Source: Microbacterium nanhaiense (GTDB lineage: Bacteria; Actinomycetota; Actinomycetes; Actinomycetales; Microbacteriaceae). From it: a stretch of 64,000 nucleotides of DNA. The stretch is from NCBI RefSeq assembly GCF_014646015.1, contig NZ_BMMQ01000001.1:434001-498000 (forward strand), given 5' to 3'. The position numbers and the translations under genes were made by a program. The notes beneath the pieces were generated by a model. It did no database searches. It was given only the letters and a program-made list of their open reading frames with translations, and was not told where the DNA came from. This document shows, one piece after another, positions 54,574 to 62,720 of this stretch (positions are counted from its first letter, which is position 1; every line of letters begins with the position of its first letter).

Positions 54574-56812
54574 TCCACTGTCGACCTCGTCGGGCCCGAG
54601 TCTGCGTTGGCTCGTGCCTCGGATCTTCACGAGGGCGAAGCCGAACGCGTCGGTGCGCAAGCTCATCGACACGGTGCGTTACAACCACCCGCGCGGCGAC
54701 CTGGCCATCATCGAGAAGGCCTACCGCATCGCCGAGGAGAAGCACCGCGACCAGAAGCGGCAGAGCGGTGAGCCGTACATCACGCATCCGCTCGCGGTCG
54801 CCCAGATCGTCGCCGAGCTCGGCCTCGCGCCGCGCGCCGTCGCTGCGGCGCTGTTGCACGACACGGTCGAAGACACGGGGTATCCGCTCGACGAACTCAC
54901 GGCGGAGTTCGGCGACGAGGTGGCTCTCCTCGTCGACGGCGTGACCAAGCTCGACAAGGTGAAGTACGGCGAGAGCGCGCAGGCCGAGACCGTGCGCAAG
55001 ATGATCGTCGCGATGTCGAAGGACGTCCGAGTTCTCGTCATCAAGCTCGCCGACCGCCTGCACAACGCGCGGACCTGGGGCTTCGTCCCGCCCGAGAAGG
55101 CGAAGAAGAAGGCCACCGAGACCCTCGAAATCTACGCCCCGCTTGCGCACCGCCTCGGCATCCAGGCGATCAAGAGCGAGCTCGAGGATCTGTCGTTCGC
55201 CGCGATGTATCCGAAGATTTACAACGAGATCGACAGCCTGGTCAAGCAGCGCACCCCGCAGCGCGAGAAGTACGTGCAGAAGGTCATCGACGAGGTCGGC
55301 AAGGACCTCACCGACCTCAAGATCCGCGGCACGGTCTCGGGCCGCCCGAAGCAACTGTACTCGGTTTACCAAAAGATGGTCGTTCGCGGACGCGAGTTCG
55401 ACGACATCTACGACCTCATCGGCATTCGCGTCATCGTGCCGAGCGTGCGCGATTGCTACGCCGTGCTCGGGGCGATCCACGCGCGGTGGACGCCGCTTCC
55501 CGGTCGCTTCAAGGACTACATCGCGACGCCGAAGTTCAACCTCTACCGCTCCCTCCACACGACCGTGATCGGACCCGGCGGCCGCACCGTCGAGATCCAG
55601 ATCCGCACGGTGGAGATGCACCACCAGGCCGAGTACGGCGTCGCGGCGCACTGGATGTACAAGGAACGGATGGCGCAGACGGGCGGCAAGCCCGACCCGC
55701 GCGCCGCCGATGCCGACATGGCGTGGATCGCGCGCATCTCGGACTGGCAGGCGGAGACGAAGGATCCGGGGGAGTTCCTCGACTCCCTCCGGTATGAGAT
55801 CGGTGCGAAGGAGGTCTACGTCTTCACGCCGAAGGGCCGCGTCGTGGGCCTGCCGAAGGGCGCGACCCCGGTCGATTTCGCCTTCGCGGTGCACACCGAG
55901 ATCGGCTACCGCACCATGGGCGCGAAGGTCAACGGACGCCTCGTGCCGCTCGAGACCGAGCTCGCCTCGGGCGACGTGGTCGAGGTGTTCACCTCGAAGA
56001 ACCCCGACGCCGGGCCCAGCCAGGACTGGCTGAGCTTCGTCAAGAGCACTCGAGCCCGCAACAAGATCCGCGCCTGGTTCACGAAGGAGCGCCGCGAAGA
56101 GGCGATCGAACAGGGCAAGGAATCGATCGCGCGCGCCATGCGACGGCACAACATGTCGTTCGCACGCCTCAAGGAGGCGCTCCCGGAGGTCGCCGCGCAG
56201 CTTCGCTACGACGACATCTCCGCGCTCTACGCCGCCGTCGGCGAGGGGCACGTCTCGTCGCAGTCGGTGCTGGAGAAGGTGCAGTCGGCGCTCAACGAGG
56301 TCGATGACAACACCGGCTCGGTCGCGCTCACCGGCGGTCCCCGACACCGACCGCGCACCGGCGAATCCGGCATTCTCGTGCGCGGCGCCGACGACATCCT
56401 CGTGAAGCTCGCGAAGTGCTGCACCCCCGTGCCCGGCGACGAGATCGTCGGCTTCGTCACCCGCGGCAGCGGTGTGAGCGTGCACCGGGCAGACTGCACC
56501 AACGTGAAGTCGCTCCGCGAAGACCCGGATCGCCTCATCGACGTCGCGTGGGCGCCCACGACCAAGGCCGTGTTCCTCGTGCACATCCAGGTGGAGGCGC
56601 TCGACCGCGGCGGCCTGCTGAGCGACATCACGCGCGTGCTCAGTGAGCACCACGTCAACATCCTCTCGGCCTCGGTCCAGACGACGCGCAAGCAGCTCGC
56701 GATCAGCCGCTACGTGTTCGAGATGGGAGACACGGTGCACCTCGACCGCGTGCTCAACGCCGTGCGCCGCATCGAGGGCGTTTACGACGTGTACCGCGTG
56801 ACCTCCTCGTGA
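54566..56812 (+). CDS. relA: Bifunctional (p)ppGpp synthetase/hydrolase Rel
   Basis: Makes and degrades the stringent-response alarmone; 748 residues. The hydrolase domain has the HD pair in ALLHDTVEDTG (about 98-99). The synthetase domain contains RGREFDDIYDLIGIRVIVP and GRFKDYIATPKFNLYRSLHT, with the RxKD motif of bifunctional enzymes. A TGS domain (VYVFTPKGRVVGLPKG), a helical/zinc-finger region (LAKCCTPVPGDEIVGFVT) and a C-terminal ACT domain follow. ATG 54566 has GGGAGA 5 nt upstream. Its end overlaps the convergent AbiEi-like gene by 31 bases. Confidence 0.96.
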   Translation: MADPLSTSSGPSLRWLVPRIFTRAKPNASVRKLIDTVRYNHPRGDLAIIEKAYRIAEEKHRDQKRQSGEPYITHPLAVAQIVAELGLAPRAVAAALLHDTVEDTGYPLDELTAEFGDEVALLVDGVTKLDKVKYGESAQAETVRKMIVAMSKDVRVLVIKLADRLHNARTWGFVPPEKAKKKATETLEIYAPLAHRLGIQAIKSELEDLSFAAMYPKIYNEIDSLVKQRTPQREKYVQKVIDEVGKDLTDLKIRGTVSGRPKQLYSVYQKMVVRGREFDDIYDLIGIRVIVPSVRDCYAVLGAIHARWTPLPGRFKDYIATPKFNLYRSLHTTVIGPGGRTVEIQIRTVEMHHQAEYGVAAHWMYKERMAQTGGKPDPRAADADMAWIARISDWQAETKDPGEFLDSLRYEIGAKEVYVFTPKGRVVGLPKGATPVDFAFAVHTEIGYRTMGAKVNGRLVPLETELASGDVVEVFTSKNPDAGPSQDWLSFVKSTRARNKIRAWFTKERREEAIEQGKESIARAMRRHNMSFARLKEALPEVAAQLRYDDISALYAAVGEGHVSSQSVLEKVQSALNEVDDNTGSVALTGGPRHRPRTGESGILVRGADDILVKLAKCCTPVPGDEIVGFVTRGSGVSVHRADCTNVKSLREDPDRLIDVAWAPTTKAVFLVHIQVEALDRGGLLSDITRVLSEHHVNILSASVQTTRKQLAISRYVFEMGDTVHLDRVLNAVRRIEGVYDVYRVTSS

Positions 56813-57339
56813 ACCATCGCGGCGACCATCCGCGTGTAGCGTAGCCGCCGGCCGGCGGCGAGCCACACGAGGATCCGCTCGCGAAGCTCCGCGCGCGCCA
56901 GGAACCACGCGAGGGCGCGGGCGATCTCGTCGCGCGGATCAGCGAGATGCACGCGCGCGAGATCGTAGAAGGTGCGCTCGAGGCTCGTGACGTTCGTGCC
57001 TCCGAGCACGACCAGGTCGGTGCGCGGAATGGGCCAGCTCCGGATCGTCACGCCCGCGCGCCAGACGCGCCGCTTCGGCGCGCCCTCGACGAGCTGCGCA
57101 TGGTAGGTGAGCGGCTCGCGGGGCAGCGCGCCGTGGATCCAGGCCGCCGTCGTGAAGACCGCCGCGTGACCCGGGGGCAGCCAGCCGGCCGCGGACTCGG
57201 CGCGCACGATCTCGTTTGTCGGCATCGCGATCGATGCGCACGCGTCGCGGGTCGCTGGGCGCAGCTCGCCGTCGAGCAGCGCCGCGGAGATCTCGGCGGC
57301 CGAGAGGGCCGTGGATCCGGGGAACGCATGAGGGGCCAT
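56782..57339 (-). CDS. Hypothetical protein resembling AbiEi-type antitoxins
   Basis: A 185-residue protein I do not recognise with certainty. The layout, a short N-terminal helical region with a GELRPATRDA stretch, then a TTAAWIHGALP segment and a LGGTNVTSLERTFYDLARV segment, resembles the AbiEi-like proteins common in actinobacteria, often with no toxin partner. No toxin gene is adjacent. Start ATG 57339 falls within one arm of a strong inverted repeat, which is odd; a later start would remove the N-terminal region. It overlaps the end of rel by 31 bases on the opposite strand. Confidence 0.7.
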   Translation of the reverse strand: MAPHAFPGSTALSAAEISAALLDGELRPATRDACASIAMPTNEIVRAESAAGWLPPGHAAVFTTAAWIHGALPREPLTYHAQLVEGAPKRRVWRAGVTIRSWPIPRTDLVVLGGTNVTSLERTFYDLARVHLADPRDEIARALAWFLARAELRERILVWLAAGRRLRYTRMVAAMVHEEVTRYTS

Positions 57340-57371
57340 GGCGCGATCATCTCGCGCCACGGCCCCTCATG
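57327..57371. terminator. Strong inverted repeat after the DUF349 gene, covering the next start
   Basis: 20-base arms (57327-57346 and 57352-57371) with 19 pairs and one A-C mismatch around TCATC. It starts 20 bases after the DUF349 stop on the minus strand and includes the ATG of the downstream gene. Confidence 0.75.
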
Positions 57372-57390
57372 TCACCGGGTGTGGATAACT

Positions 57391-58782
57391 TCAGGCGCCG
57401 ATCGCCCGCAGCCAGGCGGTGCGGGCGTCGATGGCCTCCTGGGCCTCCTTCGCCGCCTTCTCATCTCCCGCGGCACGCGCCTCGGCGAGATCCTTCTCGA
57501 ATCCGGCGATCGACTCGCGCAGCTGCGACTCCATGTCGTTGGCGCGCGCCTTCGTCTCGGGGTTGTTGCGCTTCCAGTCGACGTCCTCGCGGTCCTTCAG
57601 GGCGAGCTCGATCTTGCGCATGCGGCCGTCGAGGTCGCGCTCGACCTCGCGCGGGAACACGCGACCCGTCTCGTCCCAGCGGCGCTGGATGTCGGTGAGC
57701 GTCTGGCGAGCAGCCTTGAGATCGGCGATATCGGCAACCTTCGCGGCCTCGGCGAGGAGCGCCTCTCGCGCCTCGATGCGCGGCTTCGACTCCTCCTGCT
57801 CGGCAAGGTCGCGCTCATGGCGCGCACCGTAGAGCACGTCACCCGCGGCCTTGAACCGAGCCCACAGGGCGTCATCGGCCTTGCGGCCCGCGCGACCGGA
57901 GCGCTTCCACTCGTCGAGCAGGTTGCGGTAGGCGGGGATCCCGTCCTCGCCCTGCGAGGAGAGGGCCTCGGCGCGCTCGATGAGGCGGGTCTTCGTCTGC
58001 TTGGCGGCCTTGTGTACGTCGTCCAGCTCGGCGAAGAAGGCGCGGCGCGCGCGCTCGACCGTCGAGCGGGCGTCGCGGAAGCGCTTCCAGAGCGCCTGCG
58101 CGGTGTTCTTCGGGAGGCGCGGACCGTTCTTCTGGTGCTCCTGCCACTGGTCGAAGAGGCCGCTGAGCTCGGCGGTCGTCTGCTTCCACTGCACCTGCTG
58201 CGGGTCGCGGGCCGCGAGAGCCTCGACCTTCTCGACGATGGCCTCGCGCTCGGCGATTGCCGCGTCCACGGCCGCGCGCTGGGCGGCGGCCTCCTGCGAC
58301 GCGGCCTCCGCGAGTGCATCGACCATGCTGACGAGGCGCTCTTCCAGGCCCTTCAGGTCGCCCACCGCGGCGGCGCCGACGACCTCGCTCTTCAGCTGGG
58401 CGGCCTGGCTGCGCAGGGCGGAGGCCGATGCGCCGCCCGCCTGGTGACGCTGTTCGATGGCAACGACCTTGAACGCCAGCTCATCGAACTTGCGCACGTA
58501 GTACTGCAGGGCCTCTTCGTGCGTGCCGTCGGGGTACTCGCCGACGACGCGCCAGTCGTCGCCCTCGCGGACGGACACGACGCCGTTCTCGTCGACGCGG
58601 CCCCATTCGCTGGCGCCCGGCGTCGCAGGGACGGCGGGAGTAGCCGGAACGGCGGTGTCGGCCGCGGGGGCCGTCGGCGCGGCAGGCTTCGCGCGCTTTG
58701 CGAAGGCCGCGGGGGAGGGCACAGAACCGGGCTTCGGTGCGTCGGTGCTGGTGTTGTCGGTGGTGTTGTCGGGAGTCGACAC
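57391..58782 (-). CDS. DUF349-repeat coiled-coil protein
   Basis: A 463-residue protein. The first 60 residues are an Ala/Pro/Thr-rich disordered region, followed by a small SEWGRVDENGVVSVREGDDWR domain and then long alpha-helical segments with repeated W-----RF--A and LI--WK DUF349 patterns (for example LLDEWKRSGRAGRKADDALWARF). Function of the family is unknown; it is very common in actinobacteria. GTG 58782 follows GAGGAGCC. It is divergent from rarA. Confidence 0.9.
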   Translation of the reverse strand: MSTPDNTTDNTSTDAPKPGSVPSPAAFAKRAKPAAPTAPAADTAVPATPAVPATPGASEWGRVDENGVVSVREGDDWRVVGEYPDGTHEEALQYYVRKFDELAFKVVAIEQRHQAGGASASALRSQAAQLKSEVVGAAAVGDLKGLEERLVSMVDALAEAASQEAAAQRAAVDAAIAEREAIVEKVEALAARDPQQVQWKQTTAELSGLFDQWQEHQKNGPRLPKNTAQALWKRFRDARSTVERARRAFFAELDDVHKAAKQTKTRLIERAEALSSQGEDGIPAYRNLLDEWKRSGRAGRKADDALWARFKAAGDVLYGARHERDLAEQEESKPRIEAREALLAEAAKVADIADLKAARQTLTDIQRRWDETGRVFPREVERDLDGRMRKIELALKDREDVDWKRNNPETKARANDMESQLRESIAGFEKDLAEARAAGDEKAAKEAQEAIDARTAWLRAIGA

Positions 58783-58873
58783 GGGAGGCTCCTCATCGCG
58801 GTGGTCCGCGGGAAGGGGAAAGGGACCTCCTCAGCCTATGACATCTGCGGGATTCCCGCGCGTTCGCGCGCGA

Positions 58874-58879
58874 TAGTCT
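58874..58879 (+). promoter_or_regulatory. Leaderless -10 box of rarA
   Basis: TAGTCT ends 7 nt before ATG 58887. The GAGGGG in between is too close to the start to act as a ribosome site. Confidence 0.55.
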
Positions 58880-58886
58880 CGAGGGG

Positions 58887-60215
58887 ATGACATCCTCCGG
58901 AGCTCTCTTCAGCGGGCAGACCCCGCTCGCGGTTCGCATGCGGCCGACGTCGCTCGGCGAGGTCGCCGGTCAGCGGCACCTGCTGGGTCCCGGCTCGCCG
59001 CTCGTCGCGCTCGCGGATCCGGAGGCCCGCAAGCCCGGGACGGTGTCGGTGATCCTCTGGGGTCCGCCCGGCACGGGCAAGACGACGCTCGCCCAGGCGA
59101 TCGCCCGTAGCTCGGGCCGCCGCTTCGTGGAGCTCTCGGCCATCACCGCCGGCGTAAAGGATGTCCGCGAGGTCATGCAGCAGGCGCTCGATCAGCGCGA
59201 CCTGTATGGGCAGTCGACGATTCTCTTCCTCGATGAGATCCACCGCTTCACGAAGGCGCAGCAGGACGCGCTGCTGCCCGGCGTCGAGAACGGCTGGGTG
59301 ATCCTCATTGCGGCGACAACCGAGAACCCGTCGTTCTCGGTGATCTCGCCGCTGCTGTCGCGCTCGCTGCTCCTCACGCTCAAGCCGCTCACCGACGAAG
59401 ATCTCGCGACGCTCGTCGAGCGCGCCGTCTCGGATCCTCGCGGGCTGAACGGATCCGTCGAACTCGAAGACGAGGCCCGCGACGCGATCGTCGCGCTGTC
59501 CTCGGGGGACGCCCGGCGCGCCCTGACGGCGCTCGAGGCCGCCGCCGGCGTCGCGGTGAGCGAGGCCGAGGAGGGGGAGACGCCGAGCGTCACCGCCGAG
59601 CAGGTCTCGCAGGCCGTCGATCGCGCGCTTCTGCGCTACGACCGCCAGGGCGACGAGCACTACGACGTGATCAGCGCATTCATCAAGTCGATCCGGGGAT
59701 CCGACCCCGACGCGGCGATTCACTACCTCGCACGCATGATCGAGGCGGGGGAGGATCCCCGCTTCATCGCGCGCCGGCTGATGGTGCACGCCGCCGAGGA
59801 CATCGGCATGGCGGATCCGCGCGCGCTCCAGATCGCGGTGGCGGCCGCGGACACGGTCCAGCTCATCGGGATGCCGGAGGCGAGGATCCCGCTCGCCGAG
59901 GCGACGATCTACCTCGCGACGGCCCCGAAGTCGGGGGCCGTCATCAACGCGATCGACTCGGCACTCGCCGATGTGAGGGCCGGGCGGATCGGCGTCGTGC
60001 CGCTGCACCTCCGCGACGCGCACTACGCGGGGGCGAAGCGCCTCGGGCACGGGAAGGGCTACCTGTTCCCGCACAACGATCCGCGCGGCGTGGTCACCCA
60101 GCAGTACCTTCCGGATGCGCTCCGCGGGACGCGATACTACGAGCCGACGTCGCACGGGGCGGAGCGCGAGGTGTCCGAGCGGCTCGAGAAGATCCGCCGC
60201 ATCGTCGGAGACTGA
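58887..60215 (+). CDS. rarA: Replication-associated recombination protein RarA (MgsA)
   Basis: An AAA+ ATPase of the clamp-loader family that acts at stalled replication forks; 442 residues. Walker [16 protein letters not shown], Walker [16 protein letters not shown], sensor 1 AATTENPSF, and the C-terminal tetramerisation region with [30 protein letters not shown] sequence and [19 protein letters not shown]. It precedes rpsD and alaS, a conserved order in the family. Confidence 0.96.
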   Translation: MTSSGALFSGQTPLAVRMRPTSLGEVAGQRHLLGPGSPLVALADPEARKPGTVSVILWGPPGTGKTTLAQAIARSSGRRFVELSAITAGVKDVREVMQQALDQRDLYGQSTILFLDEIHRFTKAQQDALLPGVENGWVILIAATTENPSFSVISPLLSRSLLLTLKPLTDEDLATLVERAVSDPRGLNGSVELEDEARDAIVALSSGDARRALTALEAAAGVAVSEAEEGETPSVTAEQVSQAVDRALLRYDRQGDEHYDVISAFIKSIRGSDPDAAIHYLARMIEAGEDPRFIARRLMVHAAEDIGMADPRALQIAVAAADTVQLIGMPEARIPLAEATIYLATAPKSGAVINAIDSALADVRAGRIGVVPLHLRDAHYAGAKRLGHGKGYLFPHNDPRGVVTQQYLPDALRGTRYYEPTSHGAEREVSERLEKIRRIVGD

Positions 60216-60233
60216 TCTCAGGGTCCGCTCTGT

Positions 60234-60239
60234 TAGACT
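60234..60239 (+). promoter_or_regulatory. -10 box of rpsD with a leader of about 125 nt
   Basis: TAGACT at 60234 would start transcription near 60246. The leader up to 60370 holds a GCTCG-AAAT-CCGAGC hairpin near its start and would suit S4 autoregulation; no known S4 leader fold is recognised. Confidence 0.5.
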
Positions 60240-60370
60240 TGTGAGGCTCGAAATCCGAGCACATCCCCTTCGCGAATTCCTGCGGGTACTCCGGCGTACG
60301 CCCGCGCGTGGAAGAAGGCGGAATGTACGCCCGTGAAGCCGTCGATGGACGGCACGTGAAAGGAACCTCA

Positions 60371-61000
60371 ATGGTTACCAAGTCCCAGGACCGCCGCAAG
60401 GTCCGTCTGTCGCGCGCGCTCGGCGTTGCGCTGACGCCCAAGGCGGCTCGCTACATGGAGAAGCGCCCGTACGGCCCCGGCCAGCACGGACGCACGAAGC
60501 GCAAGGCCGACAGCGACTACGCTGTGCGTCTGCGCGAGAAGCAGCGTCTGCGCGAGCAGTACGGCATCCGCGAGAAGCAGCTGCGTATCGCTTTCAACGA
60601 GGCGAACCGCGCCGAGGGCCTGACGGGTGAGAACCTCGTCGAGCTGCTCGAGATGCGTCTCGACGCGCTGGTGCTCCGTTCGGGCTTCGCCCGCACGACG
60701 GCGCAGGCTCGTCAGTTCGTGGTTCACCGCCACATCCTCGTCGACGGCAAGATCGTCGACCGCCCCTCCTTCCGCGTGAAGCCGGGCCAGACGATCGAGG
60801 TCAAGGCAAAGAGCGAGGGCCTCGAGCCCTTCCAGGTTGCAGCCGCCGGCGGTCACGCCGATGTCCTGCCGCCCGTCCCCTCGTACCTCGAGGTGTCGCT
60901 CGACAAGCTCCAGGCCAAGCTCGTCGCTCGCCCGAAGCGCGCTGAGGTCCCCGTGACCTGTGAAGTGCAGCTCGTCGTCGAGTACTACGCGGCTCGATAA
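60371..61000 (+). CDS. rpsD: 30S ribosomal protein S4
   Basis: A primary 16S rRNA-binding protein that nucleates 30S assembly, 209 residues. It starts MVTKSQDRRKVRLSRALG and contains the S4 domain (about 100-160, LDALVLRSGFARTTAQARQF). The N-terminal zinc cysteines are absent, so this is the zinc-independent C-minus form. ATG 60371 has AAAGGAA 6 nt upstream; in-frame ATGs at 60308 and 60323 lie in the leader and are rejected. Its last five codons and stop are the first bases of a 97-bp tandem repeat. Confidence 0.97.
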   Translation: MVTKSQDRRKVRLSRALGVALTPKAARYMEKRPYGPGQHGRTKRKADSDYAVRLREKQRLREQYGIREKQLRIAFNEANRAEGLTGENLVELLEMRLDALVLRSGFARTTAQARQFVVHRHILVDGKIVDRPSFRVKPGQTIEVKAKSEGLEPFQVAAAGGHADVLPPVPSYLEVSLDKLQAKLVARPKRAEVPVTCEVQLVVEYYAAR

Positions 61001-61273
61001 GAGACGCGGAGTGCTCGGGCCGCGAGGCGGCCAATGAGTACTGGTATGGAAGGGGTCCCGGCGTCAGCCGGGGCCCCTTCTCTACGCGGCTCGATAAGAG
61101 GCGCGGAGTGCTCGGGCCGCGAAGCGGCCAATGAGTACTGGTATGGAAGGGGTCCCGGCGCAAGCCGGGGCCCCTTCTCTACGCGGCTCGATAAGAGGCG
61201 CGGAGTGCTCGGGCCGCGAAGCGGCCAATGAGTACTGGTATGGAAGGGGTCCCGGCGTCAGCCGGGGCCCCTT
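60985..61273 (+). repeat. Three tandem 97-bp copies of the rpsD 3' end and terminator
   Basis: Copies begin at 60985, 61082 and 61179 and differ at only a few bases; the third stops after 95. Each holds the codons for Tyr-Ala-Ala-Arg-stop, a GGCCGC-GAR-GCGGCC hairpin and a 13-bp terminator stem (AAGGGGTCCCGGC / GCCGGGGCCCCTT, with one wobble pair). Only the first copy is joined to the rpsD frame. This is a recent local triplication. Confidence 0.92.
61051..61081 (+). terminator. rpsD terminator, first of three tandem copies
   Basis: AAGGGGTCCCGGC and GCCGGGGCCCCTT pair across GTCA, ending in TTCT. Near-identical hairpins recur 97 and 194 bases downstream. Confidence 0.8.
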
Positions 61274-61388
61274 TCCGCTGTCCGGCACGTCATGGATGTC
61301 GGAGAAATCACGAAACTCGGAAGAATGGCCGGCGTGGCTCCGATTCTCGTGATTTCTCCGATTCTCGTGGCGTGTGGAGGGCGTGCGG
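61274..61388. repeat. Imperfect inverted repeat with internal direct repeats downstream of the PemK-type gene
   Basis: Arms 61301-61320 and 61340-61359 pair over the outer 13 bases (GGAGAAATCACGA) and most of the inner 7, around a 19-nt loop. CCGATTCTCGTG occurs twice, 18 bases apart (61340 and 61358). It lies past the minus-strand stop at 61389 and may terminate that gene. Nothing else is seen in this stretch. Confidence 0.5.
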
Positions 61389-61985
61389 CTACCGCGCGGT
61401 CCAGCCGAAGCGTGCCTGGAGTGCGGCCGCAACGCGGGAGAAGCGGTCGAGCTCGAGCGCGGCAGCCTCGCGGCGGAGACCGTCGTGGTGCACGCTGTAG
61501 AGCTGATCGATGTCGACCCACGATGCGCGCCCGCTCGAGTCCCAGGGCCCGGATCCAATGCCGAGCCGGTCGTCGCGGCCCGGCTTCTCCTTGCTCGTGA
61601 GTTTGACGGCGTAGACGCGATCGGCGGTGTGGCGGCCGATGATGAGCACGGGGCGGTCCTTGCCTCGGCCGTCGTTCTCGACGTATGGCACCCAGGTCCA
61701 CACGATCTCACCGGCGTCGGGATGGCCGTCCTTGTGCGGCGAATACTCGAGCCGCACGTCGCGGGCGGTCGCCGGATCCACCTCGACCGTCGCGGTCCCA
61801 CGGGACAGGACGTCCGTTGCGGGGGCCGCCGGACGTCGCGCCGGGGCAGTCGTTCCGGATCCGCCGCGCGGACGGGCCGAGGGACGCGTGGGGGCCGCGC
61901 CCCGCTGTCCCCGCTTCGTGCTGCCGGAGCGCAGCAGCGCGTCGAGGCCGAACTCGACGGCCTTCCAGAAGAGATTCTTCGCCAT
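61389..61985 (-). CDS. PemK/MazF-family protein without adjacent antitoxin
   Basis: A 198-residue protein. The first 70 residues are basic and low-complexity; the C-terminal part has the PemK-like fold, with GEIVWTWVPYVENDGRGKDR followed by PVLIIGRH. MazF/PemK proteins are mRNA endonucleases paired with an antitoxin, but this long actinobacterial form usually stands alone, as here, so toxin activity is uncertain. ATG 61985 is leaderless, with TAGGCT 6 nt upstream on the minus strand. Confidence 0.82.
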   Translation of the reverse strand: MAKNLFWKAVEFGLDALLRSGSTKRGQRGAAPTRPSARPRGGSGTTAPARRPAAPATDVLSRGTATVEVDPATARDVRLEYSPHKDGHPDAGEIVWTWVPYVENDGRGKDRPVLIIGRHTADRVYAVKLTSKEKPGRDDRLGIGSGPWDSSGRASWVDIDQLYSVHHDGLRREAAALELDRFSRVAAALQARFGWTAR

Positions 61986-61991
61986 CCCCTC

Positions 61992-61997
61992 AGCCTA
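61992..61997 (-). promoter_or_regulatory. Leaderless -10 box of the PemK-type gene
   Basis: TAGGCT on the minus strand ends 6 nt before ATG 61985. Confidence 0.6.
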
Positions 61998-62027
61998 TTC
62001 GGGCACCCCGCCGACGCCCCGCCACGA

Positions 62028-62085
62028 CTCAGGTCGCAGAATCTGCTCCGCGCCCGCGAGGGAAGGGCGGATTCTGCGACCTGAG
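62028..62085. repeat. 16-bp-arm inverted repeat covering the end of the GNAT gene
   Basis: CTCAGGTCGCAGAATC (62028-62043) and its exact complement (62070-62085) enclose 26 bases. The repeat encodes the last 19 or so residues of the GNAT protein and includes its stop codon. It could terminate transcription or be a REP-like element. Confidence 0.7.
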
Positions 62086-62646
62086 CATGACGGATCCTGG
62101 AGAATCGGACGTGCCGTCGATTGCGAAGGCGAGGTGCGGCATGTCGATGCCGCGATACGAGGTGACGAAACGTCCGCGGACCGTCATCCCGAGGCGGATC
62201 GCGACGTTCATCGAGGCGATATTGGTGTCGCGCACCTGCGCCCATACCCGAGGAGCGGCCAGTTGGGAGAATGCGTGCGCGACGCACGCCGAAGCTGACT
62301 CGGTCGCGTAGCCCCGATGCCAGAATGCGCGATTGAACAAGTATCCGACCTCGAGCACGCGGTCGCCGAGGATGTTCTGCCAGGTGAGCCCGGCCTGCCC
62401 GATCACTTCGCCGCTATCGCGCAGCTCGACCGCCCACAGTCCGAAGCCGTCGTCGCGATATCGATCGAGCTGGCGTGCAAGCCACCCATCGACCGCGGCG
62501 TCATCGAATGCGCCTTCGTAGGCCGCCATCGTCACATCGTCCTGCAGGATCCGCTTCAGTGCCGGCAGATCGCCGGCGTGCAGCTCGCGGAGCCAGAGCC
62601 GTCGGGTCTCGAGGATCGATCGCCTCGGGGCACGCGGAGAAGTCAT
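62029..62646 (-). CDS. GNAT-family N-acetyltransferase (RimJ/RimL-like)
   Basis: A 205-residue acetyl-CoA-dependent acetyltransferase of the Acetyltransf_3 type. Family segments are RLWLRELHAGDLPALKRIL, GQAGLTWQ and the acetyl-CoA loop region FWHRGYATESASACVAHAF. Substrate unknown: alanine N-termini, antibiotics or metabolites are all possible for the family. Start ATG 62646 is used; an upstream frame overlaps the divergent gene. The final 19 residues come from an inverted repeat and look like an added tail. Confidence 0.85.
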   Translation of the reverse strand: MTSPRAPRRSILETRRLWLRELHAGDLPALKRILQDDVTMAAYEGAFDDAAVDGWLARQLDRYRDDGFGLWAVELRDSGEVIGQAGLTWQNILGDRVLEVGYLFNRAFWHRGYATESASACVAHAFSQLAAPRVWAQVRDTNIASMNVAIRLGMTVRGRFVTSYRGIDMPHLAFAIDGTSDSPGSVMLRSQNPPFPRGRGADSAT

Positions 62647-62709
62647 GATGGTGACGCAGCGGCGGAGGGCAGTTCCCGGAATGCGATCGGGGTGGGCATT
62701 GCGCCATCC

Positions 62710-62715
62710 TATGAT
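62710..62715 (+). promoter_or_regulatory. -10 box of the 190-residue membrane protein gene
   Basis: TATGAT ends 5 nt before GTG 62721, close to the leaderless spacing. Confidence 0.45.
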
Positions 62716-62720
62716 GCAGT

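Noticed and set aside
60308..60370. N-terminal extension of ribosomal protein S4 from ATG 60308 or 60323
   Set aside because: The family begins at the MVTKSQDRRK start, which has its own good ribosome site; the upstream codons lie in the leader.
60985..61273. CRISPR-like array
   Set aside because: Three units of 97 bp follow each other without variable spacers, contain terminators and no cas genes are near.
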